DNA of 53,829 nucleotides from an uncultured Eubacteriales bacterium (GTDB lineage: Bacteria; Bacillota; Clostridia; Christensenellales; Aristaeellaceae), in assembly GCA_900315675.1 (NCBI GenBank), contig OMZY01000017.1:1-53829 (forward strand), given 5' to 3'. The stretch's first letter is position 1, and the number at the start of each line of letters is the position of its first letter. Of the stretch, positions 8,621 through 16,286 are shown in pieces. Below the pieces are notes generated by a model. It was given only the letters and a program-made list of their open reading frames with translations. It was not told the DNA's origin and searched no databases. A program made the translations under genes and the position numbers.

Positions 8621-8757
8621 ATTCATAATTCAGAATTCATAATTCATAATGATTGTATGCCTTCCCTGGCCGCGTTTCCATGTCACGTACTGCCGACTTT
8701 CCCTATTCCGGGAAGTGGATATCAGGTTAACTATTCATAATTATGAATTGTGAATTG
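8621..8757 (+). repeat. Paired inverted AT-rich repeat element A
   Basis: The gap between the LicD-like gene and the metallo-hydrolase is bounded by an AATTCATAATTC-type run at 8621-8652 and its inverted counterpart at 8731-8757 (ATTCATAATTATGAAT palindrome plus GTGAATT). About 78 nt of unrelated sequence separates them. The arms could pair in the transcript. It resembles a short inverted-repeat element but no target duplication is seen. Confidence 0.6.
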
Positions 8758-8773
8758 CTGCAAAGCATTTGGA

Positions 8774-9517
8774 TCACAGATCCAGATGCTTCGCGACTCT
8801 CTCCGCCTCCGGCGGCGGTGTCATGTAATCCGGTCCGAACAGGATCGTCAGCACCTCATCATACTTCTTCGGAATCAGGCACTCCACATCCTCAAACGGC
8901 ACCCTGATCTTCTCCGCAAACTGTTCCGGATGCCATACGTGCGTCATCAGTTCAAACGCGCCGTTGGACATATGGAGGTCGTTCCCCGTTTTGATCCGGG
9001 TGGAGACCTTTTCATACCGTTTCGCCTTCCAGGCATAGGAGAAGGGCATCCCCAGCACGTGGGTCGCGTGCAGCAGGATTCGGTTTTTCAGTCCGAACCG
9101 GCTGTAGTCCACGTTCTTTTTCATCATGCCCTGCAGCAGGTGCAGATGCAGCAGGTGCAGTTTCCTCTTCCAGCCTTCCGGCGGCAGCGGATCCAGGATA
9201 AAGAAATCCGTAAAGGCGGCCGCCTTCTCCGGATCCCGGTTCATCACCCGGGGCGTCCAGGTATCCAGATAGGTCAGTTCAAACCGCTGATCGCATTCCT
9301 TTGGATAAACTTCCCGGAACTTCGTGAATTCTCCGCGGGTCATCAGCAGGTCCACGTCGTCGTCCCACGGAATGAACCCTTTGTGCCGCACGGCACCCAG
9401 CAGCGTCCCGCACATCAGGTTATACTCAATCCCGTGTCTTTCACAGACCGCCAGGATATCCCGCAGCTGGCACATCAGCTCCTCGTGGATTTCCTCCAGC
9501 GTCAGTTCCCTTTCCAT
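8774..9517 (-). CDS. LicD family phosphotransferase
   Basis: LicD-family protein. Members transfer phosphocholine or related phospho-groups to cell-surface glycans. It has 247 residues. The defining motif GTLLGAVRHKGFIPWDDDVD spans residues 37-56, with the DDDVD metal/nucleotide-binding acidic cluster intact. It lies 9 nt downstream of a split transketolase and near a sugar transferase, which suggests surface polysaccharide or teichoic acid decoration. The transferred group is unknown. No choline kinase or cytidylyltransferase is visible here. Confidence 0.88.
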   Translation of the reverse strand: MERELTLEEIHEELMCQLRDILAVCERHGIEYNLMCGTLLGAVRHKGFIPWDDDVDLLMTRGEFTKFREVYPKECDQRFELTYLDTWTPRVMNRDPEKAAAFTDFFILDPLPPEGWKRKLHLLHLHLLQGMMKKNVDYSRFGLKNRILLHATHVLGMPFSYAWKAKRYEKVSTRIKTGNDLHMSNGAFELMTHVWHPEQFAEKIRVPFEDVECLIPKKYDEVLTILFGPDYMTPPPEAERVAKHLDL

Positions 9518-9526
9518 TTCCGTGCC

Positions 9527-10453
9527 TCACTCTTCCTTCAGGAAAGCCTCCGCCTTCTCCGCGATGGCTTTCCCGTCCATGCCGTATATTTCCCGCAGAT
9601 ACTGCCGGTCGCCCACCACCGTGGTAAAGCAGTCCTCCAGGCCGATACGCTTAATCCTGCATCCCGTTCCCGTTTCCGCGGCCAGTTCGCAGATTGCGCT
9701 GCCGAAACCGCCGATGATTGTATGCTCTTCCACAGTCACGATCCGCCGGAAACCGGTCAGCAGTTCCTTCACCGTTTCCGTATCCAGCGGCTTCAGGCAG
9801 GGGAAGCTGACCACCCGGGCACTGATGCCCTTCTCCGCCAGCCGGTCCGCTGCGTCCATCGCCTGCGTCAGGATGCCGCCGCAGCTCAGGATCGCGATAT
9901 CCTTCCCGCCGCGCAGGGTAATGGCTTTCGGGAAACTCCATCCCTTTACCGGGCCGTCATGCACCTGGGGTTCGTTGCCCCGGCCCAGCCGCAGGTAACA
10001 GGTACCCTTCCGCCAGATCATATCGTGGGTCATGGCTTCCGCTTCCGCGGGGTCCCCGGGCGTATAGCAGATCATATCCGGGATAGCCCGCATCACAGCC
10101 ATATCCTCTGTCGCGTGGTGGCTCATACCCAGGCTTCCGTAAACGAAGCCGCCGCCCACACACACAATCTTTACATCCGCCTTGTGATACACGCAGTCGT
10201 TCCGGATCTGTTCCAGCGGCCGCAGTACCGGGAAATTGCCGATGGAGTAAACCAGCACCGTTCTTCCGGTGGCGGCCAGTCCCGCCGCCATGCTGACCAT
10301 GCCCTGTTCCGCGATACCGGCGTTGATCAGCCGGTCCGGAAACCGCCTGTGGATCTGCCGGAGCACGCCGAAACCCAGGTCGCCCGTAATCAGGACGATC
10401 CGTTCGTTCTGCGCCATTTCCTCCTCAAGCACCCGCGCAAACGCGTCTCTCAC
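9527..10453 (-). CDS. Transketolase C-terminal subunit
   Basis: Pyrimidine-binding and C-terminal half of a two-subunit transketolase-like enzyme (thiamine-diphosphate dependent transfer of a two-carbon unit). It has 308 residues. FPDRLINAGIAEQGMVSMAAGLA (about 38-60) is the conserved pyrimidine-domain block with the catalytic Glu. GGGFVYGSLGMSHHATEDMA follows, and the C-terminal domain runs from about residue 190. The start overlaps the N-terminal subunit stop by 4 nt. Its position between a LicD gene and a sugar transferase suggests synthesis of a special sugar for surface glycans, not the pentose phosphate pathway; this is inference. Confidence 0.9.
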   Translation of the reverse strand: MRDAFARVLEEEMAQNERIVLITGDLGFGVLRQIHRRFPDRLINAGIAEQGMVSMAAGLAATGRTVLVYSIGNFPVLRPLEQIRNDCVYHKADVKIVCVGGGFVYGSLGMSHHATEDMAVMRAIPDMICYTPGDPAEAEAMTHDMIWRKGTCYLRLGRGNEPQVHDGPVKGWSFPKAITLRGGKDIAILSCGGILTQAMDAADRLAEKGISARVVSFPCLKPLDTETVKELLTGFRRIVTVEEHTIIGGFGSAICELAAETGTGCRIKRIGLEDCFTTVVGDRQYLREIYGMDGKAIAEKAEAFLKEE

Positions 10454-11322
10454 GGTCTGATTGCCTCCAGTTCCTTCAGTGCTGCGTCATATTCCTCACC
10501 CTGGGGCGTCCGGTAATGCCACAGGATATTGTTCTCCATAAAGGAGACGCCCTTGCCCTTCACCGTATGCGCCAGGATCACGGACGGTTTCCGGCTGCCG
10601 GCGTTTTCCTTCGCCCAGTCGAATGCCTTCATCAGCGCGTCTGTATCATGGCCGTCCACGCTCATGGCGTTCCAGCCGAAATCCTTCCATTTCTGTTCAA
10701 AGGGTTCCAGCCGCAGGGTTTCATCCACCGTAGCCAGGCTCTGCATGTGATTGTAGTCAATCACGGCAATCAGCCGGTCCAGCCTGTACTGGGCCGCCTG
10801 CAGCGCCGCTTCCCATACGGACCCTTCGTCGCATTCCCCGTCGCCCAGCACCACGTAGGTTCGCCACTGCGCGCCGTCCATCTTTGCGCCCAGCGCCATG
10901 CCGGTGCCCACGCCCAGGCCGTGGCCCAGGGATCCCGTGGAAACCTCCACGCCGGGCACGCCCTTATGGCTCACATGGCCGGACAGGATGGATCCGTTGG
11001 CATAGTGTGTCTTCAGCTGTTCCACAGGAAAAAAGCCGGTCTCCGCCAGTGCGGCATATACCGCGCTGCCCGCGTGTCCTTTGCTCAGGATCAGGCGGTC
11101 ACGGTCCGGCTTTTTCGGTTCTTTCGGATCTACATTCAGCACGCGGGCATAGAGCACGGCGATAATCTCAGCCACGCTGAGTACGCTGCCGATATGGCTG
11201 CCCCGGCTCAGGTGGGTCATTTCCAGACCGTTCCTGCGAATCAGCCAGGCCAGCGTTTTCGGATCCCGGACATCCGGTTTCCCTTCAAATCCCCTGTGCA
11301 CCAGCGCCTCGTAGCTCTCCAT
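10450..11322 (-). CDS. Transketolase N-terminal subunit
   Basis: Thiamine-diphosphate-binding half of the split transketolase. It has 290 residues. GSHIGSVLSVAEIIAVLY (41-58), LSKGHAGSAVYAAL (79-92), the substrate loop STGSLGHGLGVGTGMALG (128-145), and the ThDP motif GDGECDEGSVWEA (160-172) with a downstream DYN are all seen. A GAGGGAG ribosome binding site precedes ATG 11322. The upstream gap to the sugar transferase is filled by an inverted AT-rich repeat pair. Split transketolases are common in Clostridia; the surface-glycan context makes a dedicated substrate likely. Confidence 0.92.
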   Translation of the reverse strand: MESYEALVHRGFEGKPDVRDPKTLAWLIRRNGLEMTHLSRGSHIGSVLSVAEIIAVLYARVLNVDPKEPKKPDRDRLILSKGHAGSAVYAALAETGFFPVEQLKTHYANGSILSGHVSHKGVPGVEVSTGSLGHGLGVGTGMALGAKMDGAQWRTYVVLGDGECDEGSVWEAALQAAQYRLDRLIAVIDYNHMQSLATVDETLRLEPFEQKWKDFGWNAMSVDGHDTDALMKAFDWAKENAGSRKPSVILAHTVKGKGVSFMENNILWHYRTPQGEEYDAALKELEAIRP

Positions 11323-11335
11323 GCCGTCTCCCTCT

Positions 11336-11502
11336 TAATTCATAATTCATAATTCATAATTCAGAATTCATAATTCATAATTCATAATTGATAGTGTCCT
11401 TCTCAATCACATACAGTCTGCATTGAACCGTTTCTTACAGTTCTATCCAACGCATTGGTCTGACCATTCATAATTATGAATTATGAATTCTGAATTATGA
11501 AT
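11336..11502 (+). repeat. Paired inverted AT-rich repeat element B
   Basis: A left arm of four to five AATTCATAATTC units at 11336-11389 and an inverted right arm at 11466-11502 enclose about 76 nt. The right arm directly abuts the TAA of the sugar transferase gene, and the left arm ends 14 nt from the transketolase start. The whole gap is this element. The inner sequence is not similar to that of element A (8621-8757), though the spacing is nearly the same. Confidence 0.65.
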
Positions 11503-12201
11503 TTATTTCTTTTCCTTCCTCATATCATCCGCTTTTTTGAACACACCTTTAATCGTCTCAAAGAACAGTCCCGCGTCCAGTTTAAAGCTCTGGTTCTTCG
11601 CGTATTCCACCCGTAGCCTGTTCTTCTCCGGCAGAATCAGCCGTTCAAAATTGGCCACCGGATCTTCCTCGCCCACGATTTCGTCCTGGGCGATGTATAC
11701 GATGCTGCTCCGGTCCGTAATGCCCGGCCGCACCCACATGATGCACTGCTGTTCCTCCGTGTACTGCTCCGTATACAGCAGCAGTTCCGGCCGCGGACCC
11801 ACAAAGCTCATGTCGCCTTTGATGATATTGAACAGCTGGGGCAGTTCATCCAGCTTCAGCCGCCGCATCACCCGGCCGGCCCGGGTCACCCGGTCGTCGT
11901 TCTTGGCGGTGCAGCCGCCGGTCTTGTCCGCGTCCACCACCATGCTCCGGAATTTGAAAATGCGGAAGGGCTGGTTGTGATAGCCTCCCCGCACCGCCCG
12001 GTAAAACACCGGACCCTCCGAGTCCAGCTTCACCCACAGGGCCAGCGGGATCATCACAATCAGGCCCGGAATCAGCAGGATCAGCGCAAACACCAGATCC
12101 AGAATCCGCTTAACCACTTTGCTGTAGAAGGGATGGGAAAGCGGTCCGTCCCAGTACGGCTCCTTCGGTAAATCGCTTTTTCCCATCTTGTCCTCCATCA
12201 C
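11503..12201 (-). CDS. Bacterial sugar transferase (polyprenyl-phosphate phosphoglycosyl transferase)
   Basis: Monotopic phosphoglycosyl transferase that moves a sugar phosphate from a nucleotide sugar to undecaprenyl phosphate, the first membrane step of surface glycan synthesis. It has 232 residues. A hydrophobic re-entrant helix lies at about 30-52 (preceded by KRILDLVFALILLIPG). FRIFKFRSMVVDADKTGG, RRLKLDELPQLFNIIKGDMS and FVGPRPE are the family signatures, with the catalytic DE in LKLDELPQ. It is a minimal WcaJ/PglC-type core with no N-terminal multi-helix domain. It is likely linked to the LicD and transketolase genes downstream. Confidence 0.92.
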   Translation of the reverse strand: MMEDKMGKSDLPKEPYWDGPLSHPFYSKVVKRILDLVFALILLIPGLIVMIPLALWVKLDSEGPVFYRAVRGGYHNQPFRIFKFRSMVVDADKTGGCTAKNDDRVTRAGRVMRRLKLDELPQLFNIIKGDMSFVGPRPELLLYTEQYTEEQQCIMWVRPGITDRSSIVYIAQDEIVGEEDPVANFERLILPEKNRLRVEYAKNQSFKLDAGLFFETIKGVFKKADDMRKEKK

Positions 12202-12242
12202 AATCCCCTGCGATACTCATTCTCGCAGGTAACAACCAGATC

Positions 12243-12276
12243 TAATTCTGAATTCTGAATTCTGAATTCTTAATTA
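12243..12276 (+). repeat. AATTCTGAATTC repeat at the parB stop codon
   Basis: Four tandem GAATTCT-type units run directly into the parB stop codon (12276-12274). They are the same family as the AT-rich runs at 8621, 11336, 11466 and 18906. Confidence 0.55.
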
Positions 12277-13128
12277 TTCAGAAATGCGTTCCAGCATTTC
12301 GTTAAATCTTTCCAGCTCATCCCGGCTGCTGTACTGCAGCACGATCTTTCCCTTGGAAATATTTCCGGTCAGCGTGCTCTTCAGACCGGTCTTGCGCAGG
12401 ATCTTTTCCTGCAGCTCGCTCAGCTCCGCCGGCATCCTCTTCGGCGCTGTCTTTTTCTTCGGCTTGGCTCCCAGTGCCTTCACCAGCTGTTCCATCTGCC
12501 TTACGTTCAGGCCTTCGTCAACGGCCTTCTTCGCCAGGCGCAGCTGTTCCGCGCTGCTGTTCACGCCGGCAAGCACCCGGGCGTGTCCGGCTGTCAGCAG
12601 TCCGTCCTTCACCATTTCGGTCACTTCGTCCGGCAGCTGCAGCAGGCGCAGCATGTTGGCCACCGCCGGGCGGCTCTTGCCCAGGCGGAAGCTCACCTTT
12701 TCCTGGGTATATCCGCACTGATCCATCAGTGCGCGGATGCCCTTTGCGGCTTCAATCGGGTTCAGGTCTTCGCGCTGCAGGTTCTCAATCAGCGCAATTT
12801 CCCGCTGCCGGATCACGTCAATATCCTTGACGATGCAGGGCAGCGTCTCCAGTCCGGCTTCACGGCCCGCGCGGTAGCGGCGTTCACCGGCAATGATCAT
12901 ATAGCGGCCGCCCCCGGCGGGAGCCACCAGCAGGGGCTGCAATACGCCCTGCTCCCGGATGCTGTCCGCCAGCTGGCTGATACTTTCCGGGCTGAAGGTA
13001 CGACGGGGCTGGTCCGGGTTCGGATCCAGCTCGCCCACGGGGATTTCCTGTATACTGGTTCCCCAGTCTTCGGCTCCGGCAAACAGGGAGTCCAGTCCCC
13101 TTCCGAGGCCGTGCGTCTTCTTCGGCAT
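12274..13128 (-). CDS. parB: ParB/Spo0J chromosome partitioning protein
   Basis: CTP-dependent DNA clamp that loads at parS sites and spreads. It has 284 residues. GLGRGLDSLF at the N-terminus, NPDQPRR (37-43), the CTP-binding GERRYRA (81-87) and ENLQRED (115-121), a helix-turn-helix at about 141-160 (TQEKVSFRLGKSRPAVANML) and a C-terminal dimerisation region ending LERISE are in order. It lies 19 nt downstream of parA. No TGTTTCACGTGAAACA-type parS site was noticed in the window. The stop codon abuts an AT-rich repeat. Confidence 0.96.
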   Translation of the reverse strand: MPKKTHGLGRGLDSLFAGAEDWGTSIQEIPVGELDPNPDQPRRTFSPESISQLADSIREQGVLQPLLVAPAGGGRYMIIAGERRYRAGREAGLETLPCIVKDIDVIRQREIALIENLQREDLNPIEAAKGIRALMDQCGYTQEKVSFRLGKSRPAVANMLRLLQLPDEVTEMVKDGLLTAGHARVLAGVNSSAEQLRLAKKAVDEGLNVRQMEQLVKALGAKPKKKTAPKRMPAELSELQEKILRKTGLKSTLTGNISKGKIVLQYSSRDELERFNEMLERISE

Positions 13129-13147
13129 AATTGCAGTCTCCTATTGC

Positions 13148-13918
13148 TTACTTCTTTTTCTTGTTCCGGGACAGGACTTCCTTGGCCAGGGATTCATAGG
13201 CCAGGGCGCCGCTGCTCCGCGGATCGTAAATGCAGATCGGTTCTCCGTGGCTGGGTGCTTCGCCCAGGCGGACATTCCGCGGGATCGTGGTGGCAAATAC
13301 CGCTTTCTTGAAGTGCTTTTTCACCTGATCCACCACCTGCAGGCCCAGGTTCGTCCGGCCGTCCAGCATGGTCAGCAGGATGCCCTCGATCTCCAGCCGG
13401 GGATTGAAGGTGTGCTTCACCCGGTTCACCGTGTTCATCAGGGCGGTCACGCCCTCCAGCGCGTAATACTCGCACTGGATCGGCACCAGCACGCTGTCCG
13501 ATGCCGCCATGGCGTTCAGCGTCAGCAGGCTCAGGCTCGGCGGGCAGTCAATAAAGATGAAGTCATAATCATCCCGGATCACGCCCAGCAGTTTTTTCAG
13601 GTAGAATTCCCGTTCCTTCACGCTGACCAGTTCCACTTCGGCGCCCGCCAGGCGGATGTCCGATCCAATCAGTTTCAGCTTTTTGATTTCCGTGTCCTGA
13701 ATGCAGTGCTTCAGCTCAGCCCGTCCCATCAGCGCATCATAGACCGAGCTGCGTTCGTTCACGCTCCTGCCGAAACCGCTGGTTGTGTTGCCCTGGGGAT
13801 CCAGGTCTACCATCAGGACCTTTTTGCCCGCCTGCGCAATGGCCGCGGACAGGTTTACGGCGGTGGTGGTTTTACCTACACCGCCCTTCTGGTTCGCAAT
13901 TGCGATAATCTTCCCCAT
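13148..13918 (-). CDS. parA: ParA/Soj chromosome partitioning ATPase
   Basis: Deviant-Walker ATPase that partners ParB in chromosome segregation and, in sporulating Bacillota, regulates replication initiation. It has 256 residues. IIAIANQKGGVGKTTTAVNL has the deviant Walker A KGGVGKTT (11-18). VDLDPQGNTTSGFG and FIFIDCPPSLSLLTLNA (about 122-138) follow. Length is typical of chromosomal Soj. The usual gidA/gidB/origin neighbours are not present here. Confidence 0.96.
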   Translation of the reverse strand: MGKIIAIANQKGGVGKTTTAVNLSAAIAQAGKKVLMVDLDPQGNTTSGFGRSVNERSSVYDALMGRAELKHCIQDTEIKKLKLIGSDIRLAGAEVELVSVKEREFYLKKLLGVIRDDYDFIFIDCPPSLSLLTLNAMAASDSVLVPIQCEYYALEGVTALMNTVNRVKHTFNPRLEIEGILLTMLDGRTNLGLQVVDQVKKHFKKAVFATTIPRNVRLGEAPSHGEPICIYDPRSSGALAYESLAKEVLSRNKKKK

Positions 13919-13952
13919 ATTCTGCCTTTCATAATATGCTCCGGAAAGCTGT

Positions 13953-14411
13953 TTACGCTTCCGGAGCTTCTCCGTTTTCGATCCTCGTGATCATGTCAAT
14001 CCGCCGCTGATGGCGGCCGCCCTCAAATTCGGCGGTCAGCCAGTGCCGGGCAATCATCTTTGCCAGCTCCGTGCCCACCACCCGGGCTCCCATGGTCAGG
14101 ATATTGCTGTTGTTGTGCCGTTTGCTCAGCTCCGCGCTGTACACGTCGCTGCAGGTGCAGACGCGGATGCCCTTCACCTTTCCCGCGGCGATCCCGATGC
14201 CGATGCCGGTGCCGCAGATCAGGATGCCCCGGTCGCACTCGCCGGAAGCCACCGCCTGGGCAGCTTTGTATCCGTATACCGGGTAGTCGTCATCCCGGTT
14301 GTTTGCGTCGTAATTGCCATAGTCTTTCCAGGCGAGTCCCATCTCGTCCAGCATCTTCATCAGTTCCTGTTTCAGGGCTACTCCGGTATGGTCGCAAGCC
14401 AGTGCTATCAT
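13953..14411 (-). CDS. rpiB: Ribose-5-phosphate isomerase B
   Basis: Sugar-phosphate isomerase of the RpiB/LacA/LacB family, interconverting ribose-5-phosphate and ribulose-5-phosphate. It has 152 residues. ACDHTGVALK at the N-terminus, ILICGTGIGIGIAAGK with the catalytic Cys at residue 66, and RHNNSNILTMGARVVG identify it. The C-terminus ends just before a GCTCCGGAA inverted repeat (13937-13970) that overlaps the stop and may slow transcription toward parA. LacA/B-type galactose-6-phosphate isomerase cannot be excluded, but it is a single gene, so RpiB is preferred. Confidence 0.9.
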   Translation of the reverse strand: MIALACDHTGVALKQELMKMLDEMGLAWKDYGNYDANNRDDDYPVYGYKAAQAVASGECDRGILICGTGIGIGIAAGKVKGIRVCTCSDVYSAELSKRHNNSNILTMGARVVGTELAKMIARHWLTAEFEGGRHQRRIDMITRIENGEAPEA

Positions 14412-14508
14412 GACAAATACGCTCCCATTTCAAAAAAATGATTCCGGCCATGTGGCCGAAGGAGGTTTGGAAAGCGATCGGAAAGCCCTCCGGGAGAGCT
14501 CCGAATTC

Positions 14509-14544
14509 GCATATATTCCTTACTATAGGAATATATGCTATAAT
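14509..14544 (+). promoter_or_regulatory. Palindromic operator and -10 of the metal ABC operon
   Basis: Perfect 11-bp inverted repeat GCATATATTCC / GGAATATATGC with an 8-nt spacer (14509-14519 and 14528-14538), immediately followed by -10 TATAAT (14539-14544). The palindrome covers the -35 region, a classic repressor position. A Fur/Zur-family metal sensor is the likely ligand because of the downstream genes. The sequence does not match the Bacillus Zur or Fur consensus that I know. Confidence 0.65.
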
Positions 14545-14584
14545 ACATCATCATTCGCTGAATTTCAAGGAGGCGGGAAGATCA

Positions 14585-15334
14585 ATGCCCCTGCATCACT
14601 GCGAGCTTTGTCACATCGATCTGGACCGGATCACCGTCCGTCGCGGCGGCCAGACCCTGCTTCAGGATGTGTCCATGCACATCCATTGCGGACAGCTCAC
14701 TGTCCTGATCGGCCAGAACGGTGCCGGCAAAACCACCCTGATCCGCGCCCTGCTGGGGGAGATTCCCCATACCGGCCTGATCCGCCATGTGGACGGCCGC
14801 GGACTGGATATTCCGCATCTGCGCACCGGCTATGTTCCCCAGCATCTGCAGTTTGACCGGGAAATGCCCCTGACCGTACGGGATTTCATGGCCGCCTCCC
14901 TTTCCAGGCGTCCGGTCTGGACCGGCGTGAGCAAAAAGACCCGCGCGGCTGTGGAGGAAGCCCTGGCTTCCGTCCATGCCGGAGAACTGGCGGACCGGCC
15001 CCTGGGCCGCTGCTCCGGCGGTGAACTGCAGCGCGTCCTCCTGGCCCTGGCCATGAATCCGGCGCCGGACCTGCTCGTGCTGGATGAGCCCGTCAGCGGC
15101 ATTGACCGCAACGGCCTCAAAATGTTCCTGGACACCCTCCTGGATCTGAAACAGACCCATCACATGGCTATTCTCCTGGTCAGTCATGATCTGCGCTTTG
15201 TCCGGGAATATGCCGATCATGTGATCCTGCTGGATAAGTCAGTACTCGCCCAGGGCTCTGCGGAAGATGTCTTCGCTTCTTCCGAGTTCTCCTCGGTGTT
15301 TGGTTTCAGCGGTGAAGAAGAGGAGGCGGAATGA
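14585..15334 (+). CDS. Zinc/metal ABC transporter ATP-binding protein
   Basis: Cytoplasmic ATPase of a ZnuC/AdcC-type high-affinity metal importer. The start is ATG 14585 (MPLHHCELCHIDLD), with AAGGAGG 9 nt upstream; an upstream in-frame ATG at 14438 is rejected because it precedes the promoter. It has 249 residues. Walker A GQNGAGKT (43-50), signature CSGGELQRV and Walker B LLVLDEPVSGID are intact. The N-terminus carries a HHCELCH Cys/His cluster not needed for ATPase function, possibly a metal site. It overlaps the permease by 4 nt. No substrate-binding protein gene is adjacent. Confidence 0.9.
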   Translation: MPLHHCELCHIDLDRITVRRGGQTLLQDVSMHIHCGQLTVLIGQNGAGKTTLIRALLGEIPHTGLIRHVDGRGLDIPHLRTGYVPQHLQFDREMPLTVRDFMAASLSRRPVWTGVSKKTRAAVEEALASVHAGELADRPLGRCSGGELQRVLLALAMNPAPDLLVLDEPVSGIDRNGLKMFLDTLLDLKQTHHMAILLVSHDLRFVREYADHVILLDKSVLAQGSAEDVFASSEFSSVFGFSGEEEEAE

Positions 15335-16173
15335 TGGATACGATCTACAGCATTCTCGGCGCCATTCTTCCCCTGGAAGCCTATCAGTATTCCTTCATGA
15401 AAAACGCCTTCCTGGCGATTCTGCTGCTCACTCCTCTGCTGGGGCTGCTGGGCACCATGGCAGTCAATCACCAGATGGCTTTCTTCTCCGACGCCCTGGG
15501 CCACTCCGCCCTCACCGGCATCGGCCTGGGCATCATCCTCGGCCTGCGGAACGACCTGGTAGCCATGCTGGTCTTCGGCGTCATCTGGGCCATCCTGATC
15601 TGCGTGATCAAACAGTCCGGCTCCGCTTCCACGGATACGGTCATTTCCGTTTTCTCCTCCACTTCCGTGGCTGCCGGCCTGCTGATTCTTTCCCGCGGCG
15701 GGAAGTTCGCGAAGTATTCCGCCCTGCTCATCGGCGATGTGCTGGCGGTCACGCCTTCGGATCTGCTCTGGCTCCTGCTGGCCCTCATCGGTACGCTGGT
15801 GTTCTGGGCGCTGTTGTATAACTCCCTGCTGCTCACCAGCGTGGACAGCTTCCTGGCCCGCAGCCGCGGCGTCCGCACCCGCCTGGTGGAATGCGCCTTC
15901 GTGGTCATGGTCGCCGTCGCGGTCATGCTTTCCATCCGCTGGGTCGGCGTCATGCTGATCAACGCCCTGCTGATCCTGCCGGCTGCCGCCGGACGCAACC
16001 TGGCCCGTTCCTCCCGTCAGCACGCGGTCTGGTCCGTGGTGATTGCCCTCTTCAGCGGCCTGCTGGGCCTGACGCTTTCCTATTATCTGGATACCAGTGC
16101 CGGCGCGTCCATCGTGCTGGTCTCTGCCCTGTGCTATGCCGTTTCCCTGGCGGTCAGGGGCGTCCGGAAATAA
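15331..16173 (+). CDS. Zinc/metal ABC transporter permease (ABC-3 family)
   Basis: Integral membrane permease of the ABC-3 family (ZnuB/AdcB/MntB type). It has 280 residues and about eight hydrophobic helices. The block FSDALGHSALTGIGLGIILG (about 51-70) is the hallmark of this family. SIRWVGVMLINALLILPAAAGRNLA near residues 204-228 is the other conserved segment. Its start overlaps the ATPase stop (ATGA). Specificity (Zn or Mn) is inferred only from the operator context. Confidence 0.92.
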   Translation: MMDTIYSILGAILPLEAYQYSFMKNAFLAILLLTPLLGLLGTMAVNHQMAFFSDALGHSALTGIGLGIILGLRNDLVAMLVFGVIWAILICVIKQSGSASTDTVISVFSSTSVAAGLLILSRGGKFAKYSALLIGDVLAVTPSDLLWLLLALIGTLVFWALLYNSLLLTSVDSFLARSRGVRTRLVECAFVVMVAVAVMLSIRWVGVMLINALLILPAAAGRNLARSSRQHAVWSVVIALFSGLLGLTLSYYLDTSAGASIVLVSALCYAVSLAVRGVRK

Positions 16174-16195
16174 AGCACGGCATCTGCTTGTCCTG

Positions 16196-16224
16196 AACGG
16201 AGGCCCTTCCGGTCTCCGTTTTTT
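16196..16224 (+). terminator. Terminator after the metal ABC operon
   Basis: Stem AACGGAG / CTCCGTT (16196-16202, 16214-16220) followed by a run of T, 22 nt after the permease stop. Confidence 0.85.
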
Positions 16225-16225
16225 G

Positions 16226-16254
16226 TTGAAAAGAATCGCCGTTACGGCTACAAT
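16226..16254 (+). promoter_or_regulatory. Promoter of the HAD phosphatase gene
   Basis: -35 TTGAAA (16226-16231), 17-nt spacer, -10 TACAAT (16249-16254), placed directly after the preceding terminator and 32 nt before the ATG. Confidence 0.8.
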
Positions 16255-16286
16255 AGAGACTCATTCCTGACCTTTGGAGGATCCTC

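Noticed and set aside
8621-11502. Classical insertion sequence remnants at the paired repeats
   Set aside because: No transposase fragment, no clear target duplication, and the two cores are unrelated; kept only as repeat elements.
12274-14411. Plasmid or mobile origin suggested by parAB
   Set aside because: ParA and ParB are of the chromosomal Soj/Spo0J length and type, surrounded by housekeeping genes; no replication initiator or mobility gene is present.
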